A stretch of 54,504 nucleotides of DNA from Herbaspirillum sp. CF444 (GCF_000282135.1 NZ_AKJW01000028.1:1-54504); one strand, 5' to 3'; positions 29,891 through 42,120 are shown, counted from the stretch's first letter. The notes: generated by a model not told the origin, from the sequence alone. Numbers and translations are program-made.

Positions 29891-30013
29891 CTGAATTCGC
29901 TCAGGGCCGTAGCGAGCGGGTCAAAGTCGGGATAAGAAGCGCAGCCGTACTTGAGTACGGCGAGCATCGCAGTCCCGAGATTGGCCCGCGCAGTAGGCCA
30001 TGAGCGAATTCAG
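29891..30013. repeat. 123-bp palindromic element overlapping the argJ stop codon (element A)
   Basis: Terminal arms CTGAATTCGCTCA (29891-29903) and TGAGCGAATTCAG (30001-30013) are perfect complements. Inner pairs share the same centre (about 29952): GGCC (29905-29908, 29996-29999), GCGGG/CCCGC (29916-29920, 29985-29989), TCGGGA/TCCCGA (29927-29932, 29973-29978), and the central GCCGTACT/AGTACGGC (29944-29951, 29954-29961). The argJ stop codon (30010-30012) lies inside the right arm. On the minus strand, U residues follow the structure about ten bases later, so it may also end the argJ transcript. Confidence 0.8.
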
Positions 30014-31254
30014 GAGCGGTAGTCGGCATTGATGGTGACATAGTCGTGGGAAAGGTCGCAAGTCCAGACCGATGCCTTCGCCGTCCCACGCGCCAGCTTC
30101 ACGCGCACCACGATCTCGCTCTTCTTCATGACGCGCTGGCCGTCTTCTTCCTTGTAATCCGGATTGCGCCCGCCGTTCTTGGCAACCCACACCTCATCCA
30201 GATACAGATTCAGCTTCGACACGTCCAGATCGTCAACGCCAGCGTAACCGATGGCGGCCAGGATACGACCCAGATTCGGATCGGAAGCGAAGAATGCCGT
30301 CTTGACCAGCGGCGAGTGACCGATGGAGTAGGCGATCTTGCGGCACTCTTCCACGCTCTTGCCGTCTTCCACGGTGATTTCGATAAACTTGGTGGCGCCT
30401 TCGCCGTCACGGATGATCTGGTGCGCGAGGTTTTGCGACAGCGCGTTGACGGCGGCGGCCAGCTCCTTGTATTCGGCGCTGTCGGCGCTGGTGATTTCCA
30501 GTTCGCCGGCGCCGGTGGCGATCAGCATGAAGGAGTCGTTGGTCGAGGTGTCGCCGTCTATGGTGATGCAGTTGAAGGACTGATCGGCCGCGTCCTTGAC
30601 CAGTTGATTGAGCAGCGCCTGCGGCACTTTGGCATCGAACGCCAGATAACCCAGCATGGTCGCCATGTTCGGTTTGATCATGCCGGCGCCCTTGCTGATG
30701 CCGGTCATGACGACTTGCTTGCCGCCGATAGTCAGCGTGCGCGACGCGGCTTTCGGTTGCGTATCGGTGGTCATGATGGACTCGGCCGCGTTGAACCAGT
30801 TGTCGGCTTTCAGGTTGCCGATGGCGGCCGGCAGGGCGGCCTTGATGCGATCGACCGGCAGCGGCTCCAGGATCACGCCGGTGGAGAACGGCAGGATCTG
30901 TTCAGGCTTGACGCCGAGCAGGCCGGCCAGTTCGGTACAGGTCTCGTTGGCGCGCGCCAGGCCTTCTTCGCCGGTGCCGGCATTGGCGTTGCCGGTGTTG
31001 ATCACCAGCGCACGAATTGGCAACCCGGGCGCAGCATCGGAGACCTGGGCCAGATGCGTCTTGCAAATCTGTACAGGCGCGGCGCAGAAGCGGTTGAGCG
31101 TGAACACGCCGGCCACGGTGGCCGTCGGCGCCAGTTTCATGACCAGCAAGTCCTTGCGGTTGGCTTTGCGCACGCCGGCCTCGGCATAACCCAGCTCGAT
31201 GCCGGCAACAGGTTTCAGATCAGCGGAAACGGGAAGAGGGGAATTGACGGCCAT
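30010..31254 (-). CDS. argJ: Arginine biosynthesis bifunctional protein ArgJ (ornithine acetyltransferase)
   Basis: A 414-aa enzyme that transfers the acetyl group of N-acetylornithine to glutamate, and in some bacteria also acetylates glutamate from acetyl-CoA. It matures by self-cleavage before the Thr of the conserved [12 protein letters not shown], which is present, giving alpha and beta chains. Other motifs are [15 protein letters not shown] and DGDTSTNDS. The C-terminal end, DYRS then stop, lies in a large palindromic element. Full length. Confidence 0.96.
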   Translation of the reverse strand: MAVNSPLPVSADLKPVAGIELGYAEAGVRKANRKDLLVMKLAPTATVAGVFTLNRFCAAPVQICKTHLAQVSDAAPGLPIRALVINTGNANAGTGEEGLARANETCTELAGLLGVKPEQILPFSTGVILEPLPVDRIKAALPAAIGNLKADNWFNAAESIMTTDTQPKAASRTLTIGGKQVVMTGISKGAGMIKPNMATMLGYLAFDAKVPQALLNQLVKDAADQSFNCITIDGDTSTNDSFMLIATGAGELEITSADSAEYKELAAAVNALSQNLAHQIIRDGEGATKFIEITVEDGKSVEECRKIAYSIGHSPLVKTAFFASDPNLGRILAAIGYAGVDDLDVSKLNLYLDEVWVAKNGGRNPDYKEEDGQRVMKKSEIVVRVKLARGTAKASVWTCDLSHDYVTINADYRS

Positions 31255-31362
31255 GGTTGTCTAGTCTGCGATGAAGGTGAGAAGAAACCGCGACGCGGCA
31301 TAAGCGGCGTCAGCGGTCACGAAGAGCAATATTGTAAACGGAGTGCATGACAGGAATGTTTT

Positions 31363-32130
31363 TTAAGGCATCAGATTTTTGGCCACGACAAACCATGGCC
31401 GACGCGCCAGCGGCACCAACCGGGCATTGGCGTCGATCGGAATCAGCGACTCCGATACCGAATTGAAAACATTGCCGCCGATCACTCCCGCCCAGCCTTG
31501 TTCCGGGTGGATTTCATAGACAAGATCGCAATGCCCCGGCAAACCCGGACGGATATCGTCCAGCGTCGCCGCCTGGTTGCTGTCGCGCGGCGCGCAAATC
31601 AGATCGCCCGGCGCAATCGGCTCGGTGGCGGCAGGACGCAAGACGAACAGGGGCGCCGGCAGGCTTTGGCGCGCCTTGAGGAAACTCAGGTAGTTGAAAT
31701 GCACGTCGCTGAACAGGAAGTCATCCGGAGAAACACCTGCTGTTTGCATCAGGTAAGAGATGAAAGCTGCCGACCAGGCCTGTTGCGTATCGGCGCCCGT
31801 GTAATCCTTGCCCACTGCCTGCCAATACAAGCCGATGCGCTGCACGGCTTCGCCCTCGTCTTCCAGCAAACCCAGACGCGGCGCGTTCAGCACGTCGCTG
31901 CGCATGTCGATCTGCTGGCGGTCGAAGAAATCCCATTCGGTCTTGGCGACGGCCAGCAAAGCTGCGCGGCGCGGCAACTCTTTTTGCGCCGTCGGCGAAA
32001 CTGAAGAAACTGCAGCCGACGCCGTAGCAGATGGCCTCACCGGCGCACTGCCGCAAGCGGCCAGCGCCAGCAACGAGGCGATTGCCGTCAGCTTGCATAG
32101 TGCGCGTCGGATTGGTGGAAATGGGAACAT
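31363..32130 (-). CDS. DUF2272-family lipoprotein
   Basis: 255 aa from the chosen ATG at 32130. The signal peptide ends in a lipobox (SLLALAAC-GS), so the mature protein is a lipoprotein. The body has AKTEWDFFDRQQIDM, QQAWSAAFISYLMQTAGV, APGDLICAPRD and GHCDLVYEIHPEQGWAGVIGGNV, the DUF2272 pattern, which resembles NlpC/P60-like amidase folds with a Cys and a His in the second half. Enzyme activity is an inference. The open frame extends upstream through the secA terminator, so the start after it is preferred. Confidence 0.8.
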   Translation of the reverse strand: MFPFPPIRRALCKLTAIASLLALAACGSAPVRPSATASAAVSSVSPTAQKELPRRAALLAVAKTEWDFFDRQQIDMRSDVLNAPRLGLLEDEGEAVQRIGLYWQAVGKDYTGADTQQAWSAAFISYLMQTAGVSPDDFLFSDVHFNYLSFLKARQSLPAPLFVLRPAATEPIAPGDLICAPRDSNQAATLDDIRPGLPGHCDLVYEIHPEQGWAGVIGGNVFNSVSESLIPIDANARLVPLARRPWFVVAKNLMP

Positions 32131-32173
32131 GATGACGCTCTTCCTTTTCTTGTTGCAAGTCGTCGTCGCGGAA

Positions 32174-32211
32174 AGCAAAAAGCCGCCCTCAATCAGATTG
32201 AGAGCGGCTTT
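32174..32211 (-). terminator. Terminator of secA
   Basis: Stem AAAGCCGCCCTCAAT/ATTGAGAGCGGCTTT (32179-32193, 32197-32211) with one mismatch and a 3-base loop; TTTTTGC follows on the minus strand. It is 33 bases after the secA stop. Confidence 0.85.
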
Positions 32212-32243
32212 GGTCAGGCAGTCCGGTGCGGATAAAGCGGTGC

Positions 32244-35018
<2,775 letters not shown>

Positions 35019-35318
35019 GCTTGGATTCTAAAAAAGCGCCGAAAAATGACTCTGCGCGGCAATTTTGCCCGCACGGAACCGGAATGAGGCCAATAAACCT
35101 TGGATTTTAGCATGCAAGCGCTCCGCAACAGTGTTCCCGCCGGGGGCATGCATGAGATGGCGCCTCGCCGTCTTCGCCGACCGGCAAAAGTATTCTCCAA
35201 GGCAATAACCGAAACATCCATGCCGACTGGAATGCCGGCATTTCCGCTCAAATACTGACGATAGATTGGGCCTGGCCGCAAAGATTCAATATTGCCGCAG
35301 ATTCGGCCTGGGACGGAC
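35019..35318. other. 300-base gap between the M23 peptidase gene and secA
   Basis: No gene is seen. On the minus strand TGCTAAAAT (complement of 35104-35112) is an extended -10 motif that would start the secA transcript roughly 80 bases before its ATG; no clear -35 goes with it. The rest shows only short dyads such as AATGCCGGCATT (35231-35242). Confidence 0.4.
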
Positions 35319-36293
35319 TCAACGCCCGGCGACGAATATCGGCGCCGCTTTGGGGCCGTTGCCGGGACTGCCCAACGCGAGGAATTTGCGCGGGTCCTGC
35401 GCCACGCCGCGGATGCGCACCTCGAAATGCAGGTGCGGCCCGGTCGAGCGCCCGGTGGTGCCGATATCGGCCACGTGCTGGCCGCGCTTGACGATGTCGC
35501 CGACTTTCACGTACAGCTGCGATGCATGCGCATAGCGCGTGATGAGGTCGTTGCCGTGGTCGATCTCGAGCATGTTGCCGAACTGATAATGATATTCGGC
35601 AGCGATCACCACGCCCGCAGCGGCGGCGACGATGGGCGTGCCGGTCGAAGCGGGGAAGTCCAATCCTTCATGAAAGGCATTGTGTCCGGTAAAAGGATCG
35701 AGACGCCAGCCGAAACTCGATGAGTTATAGGCGACGTTGACCGGTGGGTTGGTCGGCAGCAGGCGCGACTTGATCTTGTCGCTCATGAGCGTGGATTCGA
35801 CCGCATTCATGTAATCGGAGCGATGTCCCACGTCAACGGCCAGCGCGTCGAGCATCTTCTGCAACTCGCTCATGCCCAGCTCCTGGCCGGCGCCGCCGAT
35901 GGACGACACTTCCATGCCGCCGCGGCCAGGCTTTTCCTTGAAGTTGAATTCTTCGGGACGCACGCCGGCCAGGCCCTGCACGCGTTCGCCGAGCGCATCC
36001 AGGCGCATCAGCTGCGCCTGCATTTCGCCCAGCCTGACGGCCATGACGGCGAGGTTTTCCTTGAGGTATTTATCCTTCCGATCGTCTTCCTGCTGCGTCA
36101 TCGACACCAGCAGCTTATGCAGCATCGGCGAGCTTTCGCCGTCGGACGCGTTACGCAAAACGAGATAAGACAGCGCCGCCGCCGCAACGGCAATACCGAT
36201 CGCCAGGAAGAACAACGCCGCCACAACATGCCTGGAAGTCAGCGTGACTGACCGTGCGCGCGTAAAGCGCGGGTGCAGCAGGATAATTTGCAT
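35319..36293 (-). CDS. M23-family peptidoglycan peptidase, membrane anchored
   Basis: 324 aa from ATG at 36293, which has AGGAG five bases upstream; the frame opens earlier but without family sequence. One membrane segment (about residues 23-47, AALFFLAIGIAVAAAALSYL) is followed by a coiled-coil-like periplasmic stalk (about 60-190) and a C-terminal LytM/M23 domain. FHEGLDFPASTGTPIVAAA and GPHLHFEVRIRG carry zinc-binding His and Asp residues; DHGNDLITRYAHASQL supplies another His. The metal site looks intact, so an active endopeptidase is likely, unlike degenerate EnvC/NlpD. It is divergent from dciA. Confidence 0.9.
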   Translation of the reverse strand: MQIILLHPRFTRARSVTLTSRHVVAALFFLAIGIAVAAAALSYLVLRNASDGESSPMLHKLLVSMTQQEDDRKDKYLKENLAVMAVRLGEMQAQLMRLDALGERVQGLAGVRPEEFNFKEKPGRGGMEVSSIGGAGQELGMSELQKMLDALAVDVGHRSDYMNAVESTLMSDKIKSRLLPTNPPVNVAYNSSSFGWRLDPFTGHNAFHEGLDFPASTGTPIVAAAAGVVIAAEYHYQFGNMLEIDHGNDLITRYAHASQLYVKVGDIVKRGQHVADIGTTGRSTGPHLHFEVRIRGVAQDPRKFLALGSPGNGPKAAPIFVAGR

Positions 36294-36346
36294 CTTTACT
36301 CCTTTGACTCTCCTCGGCAAAGGAGGAGATGTGATAAGGTTTAAAG

Positions 36347-36856
36347 ATGAAGTATCCCTCCACATTTACCCCTTATCGCCGTGGTCCTTCGGCCGCGCAG
36401 TTAAAGCGCAAGCCCCGGGACGCGACAGATTTTCTGCAGTCGGATAATGCAATGGCAAGCTTGTTGCCTGCCATTACCCGTATGTCGGCGCTGCAAAAAA
36501 GCTGCGCCGCGATTCTGCCGGCTATTTTCAAATCGTGCGACGTCATGAACTTCGAAGGCGGCCAGCTGGTGCTGAGCATGCCCAATGCGGCGCTGGCCGC
36601 AAAGCTCAAGCAACAATTGCCGAAATTGCAAGAACGTCTGCTAAAAGATGGATGGCAGGTTAATGCAATCCGGATCAAAGTACAAGTTGGCAAAAGCTAT
36701 GTCGTTCCCCCGGTCGAACGCCGGGTGCTTACTTTGCCCAACCTCGCCGTGGCATCGTTTGCAGAATTGAACGACGCGCTGGAAGATTCAAAACAGAATC
36801 AGGCGCTCAAGGCTGCACTGGTGAACATGGTACGCCGCAATACCGGCATCAAATAG
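36347..36856 (+). CDS. dciA: DciA-like protein (DUF721), predicted replicative-helicase loader
   Basis: A 169-aa protein of the DUF721 family. DciA is the ancestral loader of DnaB in bacteria without DnaC. Visible family features are ILPAIFKSCDVMNFEGGQLVLSMPNAA and AALAAKLKQQLPKLQERL in the middle, and a helical C-terminal part. The N-terminal 35 residues are basic. It stands alone on the plus strand between M23/secA and lpxC, as in other Burkholderiales. A role in replication is family knowledge. Confidence 0.82.
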   Translation: MKYPSTFTPYRRGPSAAQLKRKPRDATDFLQSDNAMASLLPAITRMSALQKSCAAILPAIFKSCDVMNFEGGQLVLSMPNAALAAKLKQQLPKLQERLLKDGWQVNAIRIKVQVGKSYVVPPVERRVLTLPNLAVASFAELNDALEDSKQNQALKAALVNMVRRNTGIK

Positions 36857-36969
36857 AAAGAGTACAAAAAGAAACCCGGCCTTGTTCTTGCTCTGACGAA
36901 AGAAGAATTCGCCGGAGTCGCCCGCCGCAGCAGATGCCGCGGAGGCGAATGTATCGGGTAAATATCGCG

Positions 36970-36990
36970 CTTGAGACTCCCGTTCTCAAG
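36970..36990 (-). promoter_or_regulatory. Hairpin just after the lpxC stop codon
   Basis: CTTGAGA/TCTCAAG (36970-36976, 36984-36990) with a 7-base loop begins five bases after the lpxC stop codon, with no U-run. It resembles the stop-proximal hairpins after rpmA, argJ and mraY. Confidence 0.4.
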
Positions 36991-36995
36991 ACTCG

Positions 36996-37931
36996 CTAAT
37001 TCAGCGCCCACTCCTGCTTGGCCTGCATCACATAGGTCTGTGGCGCCGACTCCAAAGTGTCAAACGTGACTATCTCGTAGGCATCCGGCTGATCCAGCAA
37101 GGCGCGCAGAAGCTGGTTGTTCATGCCGTGGCCGGACTTGTGGGCGTTGTAGCTGGCCAGCAGCGGATGGCCGATCAGGTACAGGTCGCCGATGGCGTCG
37201 AGGATCTTGTGACGCACGAACTCATTGTCGTAGCGCAAACCATCCGCGTTGAGGATGCGGTATTCGTCCATGACGATCGCATTCTCGAACGAGCCGCCGC
37301 GCGCAAGACCCATGCCGCGCAAGGTTTCCACATCCTGCATGAAACCGAAGGTGCGCGCGCGCGCGATTTCCTTGACGTAGGACTCGATGGCGAAATCGAC
37401 TTCCGCGGTCTGGCCGGTGCCGTCCACCGCGGGATGGTTGAATTCGATGAAAAACTTGAGCTTGAAGCCGTTGTACGGTTCCAGGCGCGCCCACTTCTCT
37501 TTGTCGCCCTGGCCCTCGCGCACTTCCACCGGCTTTTTGACGCGGATGAATTTCTTCGGCGCGTTCTGCTCCTGCAAACCCGCTTGCTGCAGCAAAAACA
37601 CAAACGATGATGCCGAACCGTCCATGATGGGAATTTCTTCGGCGGTCAGGTCGATGTACAGATTGTCGATGCCGAGGCCGGCGCAAGCCGACAGCAGATG
37701 TTCAACGGTTGAGACGCGCGCACCGTCCCTGGACAGCACCGAGGCCATGCGGGTGTCGCCCACGCCGGTGGCTGAGGCTGGAAATTCCACGACGGGATCG
37801 AGATCGACACGGCGGAAGATGATGCCGGTATCGACGGCGGCCGGACGCAGGGTCAGCTCCACCTTGGTGCCGGAATGCAAACCGACGCCGACGGTCTGGA
37901 CGAGATTTTTAATGGTGCGCTGTTTTAACAT
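36996..37931 (-). CDS. lpxC: UDP-3-O-acyl-N-acetylglucosamine deacetylase
   Basis: The committed step of lipid A synthesis, 311 aa. Zinc ligands are visible: His in [14 protein letters not shown], and His and Asp in [17 protein letters not shown]. The general acid/base His is in [12 protein letters not shown]. It starts [21 protein letters not shown], typical of the family. In E. coli LpxC level is set by FtsH proteolysis through a C-terminal tail; here the tail ends [10 protein letters not shown]. It is downstream of ftsZ and prx, as in many Betaproteobacteria. Confidence 0.97.
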   Translation of the reverse strand: MLKQRTIKNLVQTVGVGLHSGTKVELTLRPAAVDTGIIFRRVDLDPVVEFPASATGVGDTRMASVLSRDGARVSTVEHLLSACAGLGIDNLYIDLTAEEIPIMDGSASSFVFLLQQAGLQEQNAPKKFIRVKKPVEVREGQGDKEKWARLEPYNGFKLKFFIEFNHPAVDGTGQTAEVDFAIESYVKEIARARTFGFMQDVETLRGMGLARGGSFENAIVMDEYRILNADGLRYDNEFVRHKILDAIGDLYLIGHPLLASYNAHKSGHGMNNQLLRALLDQPDAYEIVTFDTLESAPQTYVMQAKQEWALN

Positions 37932-38015
37932 CCCGCCATTATAGCCAAGATGCCATCAGGCCTGCAGCGAGCTTGCGGACTGTTGCAAAAAAGTTCCCGC
38001 ACTGCAAAAGAAGGT

Positions 38016-38061
38016 AAAAAGCGCGGAAACAGCCCTTTCGGACCGTCTCCCGCGCTTTTTT
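38016..38061. terminator. Terminator between prx and lpxC
   Basis: AAAAAGCGCGG (38016-38026) pairs with CCGCGCTTTTT (38050-38060), with a large loop, and U-runs in both directions. Just before it, at the prx stop, 38066-38085 is a perfect tandem duplication of GTGCTCCGTC. Confidence 0.75.
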
Positions 38062-38093
38062 GACGGTGCTCCGTCGTGCTCCGTCGGGCTTGC

Positions 38094-38600
38094 TTAGCCG
38101 AGTTGGCCCAGCAGTGTTTCCGCGTTGGACACTTCAAACTTGCCCGGCGCTTCCAGGTTGAATTGCTTGACCACGCCGTCTTCGATCAGCATCGAGTAAC
38201 GCTGCGAGCGCACGCCCATGCCCTTTTCGGTCAGGTCGAATTCCAGGCCCACCGCCTTGGTGAAGGCGGCGCTGCCATCGGCCAGCATGCGCACCACGCC
38301 GGTGGCTTTTTGATCGCGGCCCCATGCGCCCATCACGAACGCGTCGTTGACGGACAGGCACCAGATTTCATCGACGCCCTTGGCCTTGAACTCTGCCGCG
38401 TGCTGGATGTAGCCCGGCACGTGCTTGGCGGAACAGGTCGGGGTGAATGCGCCTGGCAGTGCAAACAGGGCGATCTTCTTGCCCTTGACCAGATCGGACA
38501 CCTTGAACGTGTTCGGGCCGAGCGAGCAACCTTCGGTTTCGGTCTCGATGAATTCAGCCAGTGCGCCTTCCGGCAGGCGATCGCCAACTTTGATGGTCAT
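38094..38600 (-). CDS. Peroxiredoxin, Prx5/AhpE-type thiol peroxidase
   Basis: A 168-aa cytoplasmic peroxidase. PGAFTPTCSAKHVPGY holds the peroxidatic Cys with the Prx5 signature TPTCS. A second Cys in EIWCLSVND lies near mid-protein, and Arg in VRSQRYSMLIEDG completes the active site. It reduces H2O2 and alkyl hydroperoxides using glutaredoxin or thioredoxin. It lies between ftsZ and lpxC and is terminated separately from both. Confidence 0.93.
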   Translation of the reverse strand: MTIKVGDRLPEGALAEFIETETEGCSLGPNTFKVSDLVKGKKIALFALPGAFTPTCSAKHVPGYIQHAAEFKAKGVDEIWCLSVNDAFVMGAWGRDQKATGVVRMLADGSAAFTKAVGLEFDLTEKGMGVRSQRYSMLIEDGVVKQFNLEAPGKFEVSNAETLLGQLG

Positions 38601-38657
38601 GATGATTTCCTTCTTGTGAGTAATTCAATAATTCGGGAATGCACTACATAAACGGGC

Positions 38658-38686
38658 AAAAAAACGCCGCGCACAAAGGCGCGGCG
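38658..38686 (-). terminator. Terminator of ftsZ / dcw cluster
   Basis: CGCCGCGC/GCGCGGCG (38665-38672, 38679-38686) with a 6-base loop, followed on the minus strand by seven U. It lies 77 bases past the ftsZ stop and ends the dcw cluster. Confidence 0.9.
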
Positions 38687-38762
38687 CGCAGGCGATAGTA
38701 TGCCTGTTTATGGCATCGGTTGCTGCCTGCCGAAACAGGCGAACAATCCGGGCCGATGTTAC

Positions 38763-39959
38763 TTAGTCAGCCTGTTTGCGCAGGAAAGCCGGAATGTCAT
38801 AAGTTTCCATGCCATTCTTTTCCAGCGCGCGCACGGTGTCGGAAGCCGACTCGCGGCGCCATACCGCCGGCGCCTTCATGCCGCCGAAAGTTGCGCCGGT
38901 TTGCTGGCCGCCGTTGGCGCCGTTGTTCATCGTGCCGGTGCCGGCCATCATCGGTTCGTTGTGCGTACCGGTGCGCAGCATCGGCGTCTGCACCAGTTGC
39001 ACCGACTTGCGGCTACGGCCCAGGCCGGTTGCCACGACAGTCACGCGGATGTCGTCGCCCATGCCGTCGTCGTACGCGATGCCTTGCGCGATCGATGCAT
39101 CTGGAGCGGCGAAAGCACGCACGGTTGCCATGACTTCCTTGATTTCCTTGCCCTTCAGATTGCGGCTGGCGGTCACGTTGACCAGCACGCCGCGCGCGCC
39201 GGACAAGTCGATGCCGTCGAGCAGAGGCGATGCCACTGCCTGCTCCGCCGCCACGCGGGCGCGGTCCACGCCGGAAGCGGTGGCCGTACCCATCATGGCC
39301 TTGCCTTGCTCGCCCATGATGGTCTTGACGTCGTTGAAGTCGACGTTGATGTGGCCCGGCACGTTGATGATTTCAGCGATACCGGCAACGGCATTGTTCA
39401 GCACGTCATCGGCATGGCCCAGCCACTCGATCATGCTGTCGTCTTCGTAGATCTCTTCCAGCTTTTCGTTGAGGATGATGATCAGGGAATCGACATGCTG
39501 CGCCAGTTCTTCCAGACCCTGGTCAGCGATGTCCATGCACTTCTGACCCTCGTACGAGAACGGCTTGGAGACCACGGCGACGGTCAGCGCGCCCAGCGAC
39601 TTGGCGACTTCCGCCACCACCGGCGCGGCGCCGGTGCCGGTGCCGCCGCCCATGCCTGCGGCGATGAACACCATGTGCGCGCCGCGCAGTGCATCTTCGA
39701 TGCGCGAACGGGTTTCTTCAGCCAGACGGCGACCGACTTGCGGCTGCATGCCGGCGCCCAGGCCGGTTTCACCGATCTGGATGACGTTGTCTGCCTTCGA
39801 CATCTTCAATGCTTGCGCATCGGTATTTGCCGCAATGAACTCAACGCCGGACACGCCCTTGTTGATCATGTGCTGCACCGCGTTGCCGCCTGCGCCGCCC
39901 ACGCCCACGACCTTGATGATCGTGCCGAGAGTGGCATTGTCGAGCATATCTATTTCCAT
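38763..39959 (-). CDS. ftsZ: Cell division GTPase FtsZ
   Basis: Tubulin homologue that forms the Z-ring, 398 aa. It has GVGGAGGNAV, the GTP-binding signature GGGTGTGAAP, and the T7 synergy loop NVDFNDVKTIM. A linker rich in Gly, Asn and Thr (about residues 320-385) leads to the conserved tail DIPAFLRKQAD, the binding site for FtsA, ZipA and ZapD. AAGGAG precedes ATG. It is separated from ftsA by 135 bases, so it can have its own promoter there. Confidence 0.98.
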   Translation of the reverse strand: MEIDMLDNATLGTIIKVVGVGGAGGNAVQHMINKGVSGVEFIAANTDAQALKMSKADNVIQIGETGLGAGMQPQVGRRLAEETRSRIEDALRGAHMVFIAAGMGGGTGTGAAPVVAEVAKSLGALTVAVVSKPFSYEGQKCMDIADQGLEELAQHVDSLIIILNEKLEEIYEDDSMIEWLGHADDVLNNAVAGIAEIINVPGHINVDFNDVKTIMGEQGKAMMGTATASGVDRARVAAEQAVASPLLDGIDLSGARGVLVNVTASRNLKGKEIKEVMATVRAFAAPDASIAQGIAYDDGMGDDIRVTVVATGLGRSRKSVQLVQTPMLRTGTHNEPMMAGTGTMNNGANGGQQTGATFGGMKAPAVWRRESASDTVRALEKNGMETYDIPAFLRKQAD

Positions 39960-40094
39960 GATGACTCCTTAAATATATGTGTGTGCAGCTTGCAGTTGAT
40001 AGGCATCACGCGGTGTGACGACTAGCAACTGAGAACTGCGTGTTGCTGATCCGAAGAACTGAATAACTAAAACCAAATTGAATAACGCGACTGC

Positions 40095-41327
40095 TTAAAA
40101 GTTACCTAAAAACCATTCCTTCATGCGTTGCCAGATTGCCTTTACCGAACCTTCCTGTCGGGTGACGATGTACCCGCGCAGATATTGCTTTTTCGCTTCC
40201 AACAACAACCCCAAAACCGTCGAATAGCGCGGGCTGCGCACCACGTCAGCCAGTTGGCCGCTATATTCCGGCGTCCCCAGTCGGGCCGGCTTGAGGAAGA
40301 TGTCCTCCGCCAGCTCAATCATTCCCGGCATCATCGCGGAGCCGCCGGTGAGAACGATGCCCGACGACAGCACCTCTTCGTAACCCGACTCGCGCACCAC
40401 CTGATGCACCAATGCAAACAATTCTTCGACACGCGGTTCGATCACCGCCGCCAGCGCCTGGCGCGACAGGGTGCGCGGATTGCGATCGCCCAGCCCCGGC
40501 ACTTCCAGCGTCTCGGTCGGATCCGCCAGGATCTGCTTGGCCACGCCGTAGCGCAACTTGATTTCTTCCGCTTCCAACGTCGGCGTGCGCAAGGCCATCG
40601 CGATGTCGTTGGTGATCTGGTCGCCGGCGATCGGAATCACGGCGGTGTGACGAATCGCACCTTCGGTGAACACCGCCACGTCGGTCGTGCCGCCGCCGAT
40701 ATCGACCAGCACCACGCCCAGTTCGCGTTCGTCCGGCGTCAGCACGGAATCGGCCGAAGCCATCGGCTGCAAAATCAGATCCGACACTTCCAGACCGCAG
40801 CGGCGCACGCACTTCACGATGTTCTGCACCGCCGATACGGCACCGGTCACGATGTGTACTTTTACCTCGAGTCGGATGCCGCTCATGCCGATTGGTTCAC
40901 GCACATCTTCCTGGTTGTCGACGATGAATTCCTGCGGCACGGTATGCAGCAATTGCTGGTCGGTCGGGATGTTGACGGCCTTGGCGGTTTCGATCACGCG
41001 CGACACGTCGGCGGCGCTGACTTCCTTGTCCTTGATCGCCACCATGCCGCTCGAATTGAAGCTGCGGATATGACTGCCCGCGATGCCGGTGTAGACGTTG
41101 CGAATCTTGCAATCGGCCATCAGCTCGGCCTCTTCCAGCGCCCGCTGGATCGACTCGACCGTGGCTTCGATGTTGACCACCACGCCCTTCTTCAATCCCT
41201 TGGATTCGGACTGGCCCAGGCCGATCACTTCGTGGCGTCCGTCCTGCAATACTTCCGCCACCACGGCCACCACCTTGGAGGTGCCGATGTCGAGACCGAC
41301 GATCAGGTTTTTTGCGTCTTTTGTCAT
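40095..41327 (-). CDS. ftsA: Cell division actin homologue FtsA
   Basis: A 410-aa actin-fold ATPase that anchors FtsZ to the membrane. The nucleotide site is seen in GLDIGTSKVVAVVAEV, VVLVDIGGGTTDVAVF and VLTGGSAMMPGM. The C-terminal amphipathic helix that inserts in the membrane reads IWQRMKEWFLGNF. Ten bases separate it from ftsQ. Confidence 0.97.
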   Translation of the reverse strand: MTKDAKNLIVGLDIGTSKVVAVVAEVLQDGRHEVIGLGQSESKGLKKGVVVNIEATVESIQRALEEAELMADCKIRNVYTGIAGSHIRSFNSSGMVAIKDKEVSAADVSRVIETAKAVNIPTDQQLLHTVPQEFIVDNQEDVREPIGMSGIRLEVKVHIVTGAVSAVQNIVKCVRRCGLEVSDLILQPMASADSVLTPDERELGVVLVDIGGGTTDVAVFTEGAIRHTAVIPIAGDQITNDIAMALRTPTLEAEEIKLRYGVAKQILADPTETLEVPGLGDRNPRTLSRQALAAVIEPRVEELFALVHQVVRESGYEEVLSSGIVLTGGSAMMPGMIELAEDIFLKPARLGTPEYSGQLADVVRSPRYSTVLGLLLEAKKQYLRGYIVTRQEGSVKAIWQRMKEWFLGNF

Positions 41328-41337
41328 ATCGTTCCGC

Positions 41338-42111
41338 TTATTTTTTCTTTCCGTTCAATGCAGCCAGTACCAATCCATCCGCCTTCAACGCCAGGCCGTT
41401 CGGATAGCGCATGTCGACACTTTCAATTTTCTTCCCCTGCAGGCGGTCCATCAGTTGCGGATAGACGGCAACCAGCCTGGCGATTCTTTCCTTCAGCGTG
41501 GCGTCGCTTTCGGCGCGCCCCAGTTCGACCGTGATGCCGTTGTCGAGCTTGACGGTCCAGGCATAGCGGTTGGACAAGGCCACCGCTTCCGGCGCCGCCT
41601 TGATCGGCGCCAGCCAGTCGCGGAACTGGTCGAAGCGCGCCACAACTTCCTTCTCGCTGCCGTCCGGTCCTTCGAATTCCAGCAAGTCGCCGTCGTCTTC
41701 CGCTTCCGCCAGATTGGCGGTGAACACATCGCCCTTGACCGACAGCAAGCGCCCGTCATCACCCCAGGTGCCGAGCGCGCGATGTTCTTCTATCGTCACG
41801 ATCAGCTTGTTCGGCCATTCGCGGCGCACCATGGCTTTACGCACCCATGGCACCGATTCGAACGCGGCGCGCACCGCATCCAGGTCGGCGGTAAAAAAAT
41901 TGCCCTTGATGCGCGGCACGGCGCTGGCGCGTATCGTCAACGGATTCACGCGGCGCAACTGCTCCTGGGCCACGCCTTCGACGCGGATCGTCTTGAGCGT
42001 GAACATCGGCCGCTGCGCCAGCCACCACAGACCGGACGCCAGCAATGCCAGCAGCACCAGCGCCAGCAGGGCGTTGGTGGTTGCGTTGAGCATCTTGACG
42101 TCTTGCCACAT
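41338..42111 (-). CDS. ftsQ: Cell division protein FtsQ
   Basis: A bitopic divisome protein of 257 aa: short cytoplasmic tail, one membrane segment (about residues 12-32, LLALVLLALLASGLWWL), then a POTRA domain (FTLKTIRVEGV) and the beta domain with WPNKLIVTIEEHRALGTWG. It bridges FtsA/FtsK to FtsLB. It ends in a Lys-rich tail (LNGKKK). Length is normal for the family. Confidence 0.95.
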   Translation of the reverse strand: MWQDVKMLNATTNALLALVLLALLASGLWWLAQRPMFTLKTIRVEGVAQEQLRRVNPLTIRASAVPRIKGNFFTADLDAVRAAFESVPWVRKAMVRREWPNKLIVTIEEHRALGTWGDDGRLLSVKGDVFTANLAEAEDDGDLLEFEGPDGSEKEVVARFDQFRDWLAPIKAAPEAVALSNRYAWTVKLDNGITVELGRAESDATLKERIARLVAVYPQLMDRLQGKKIESVDMRYPNGLALKADGLVLAALNGKKK

Positions 42112-42120
42112 GGTCGCGCC

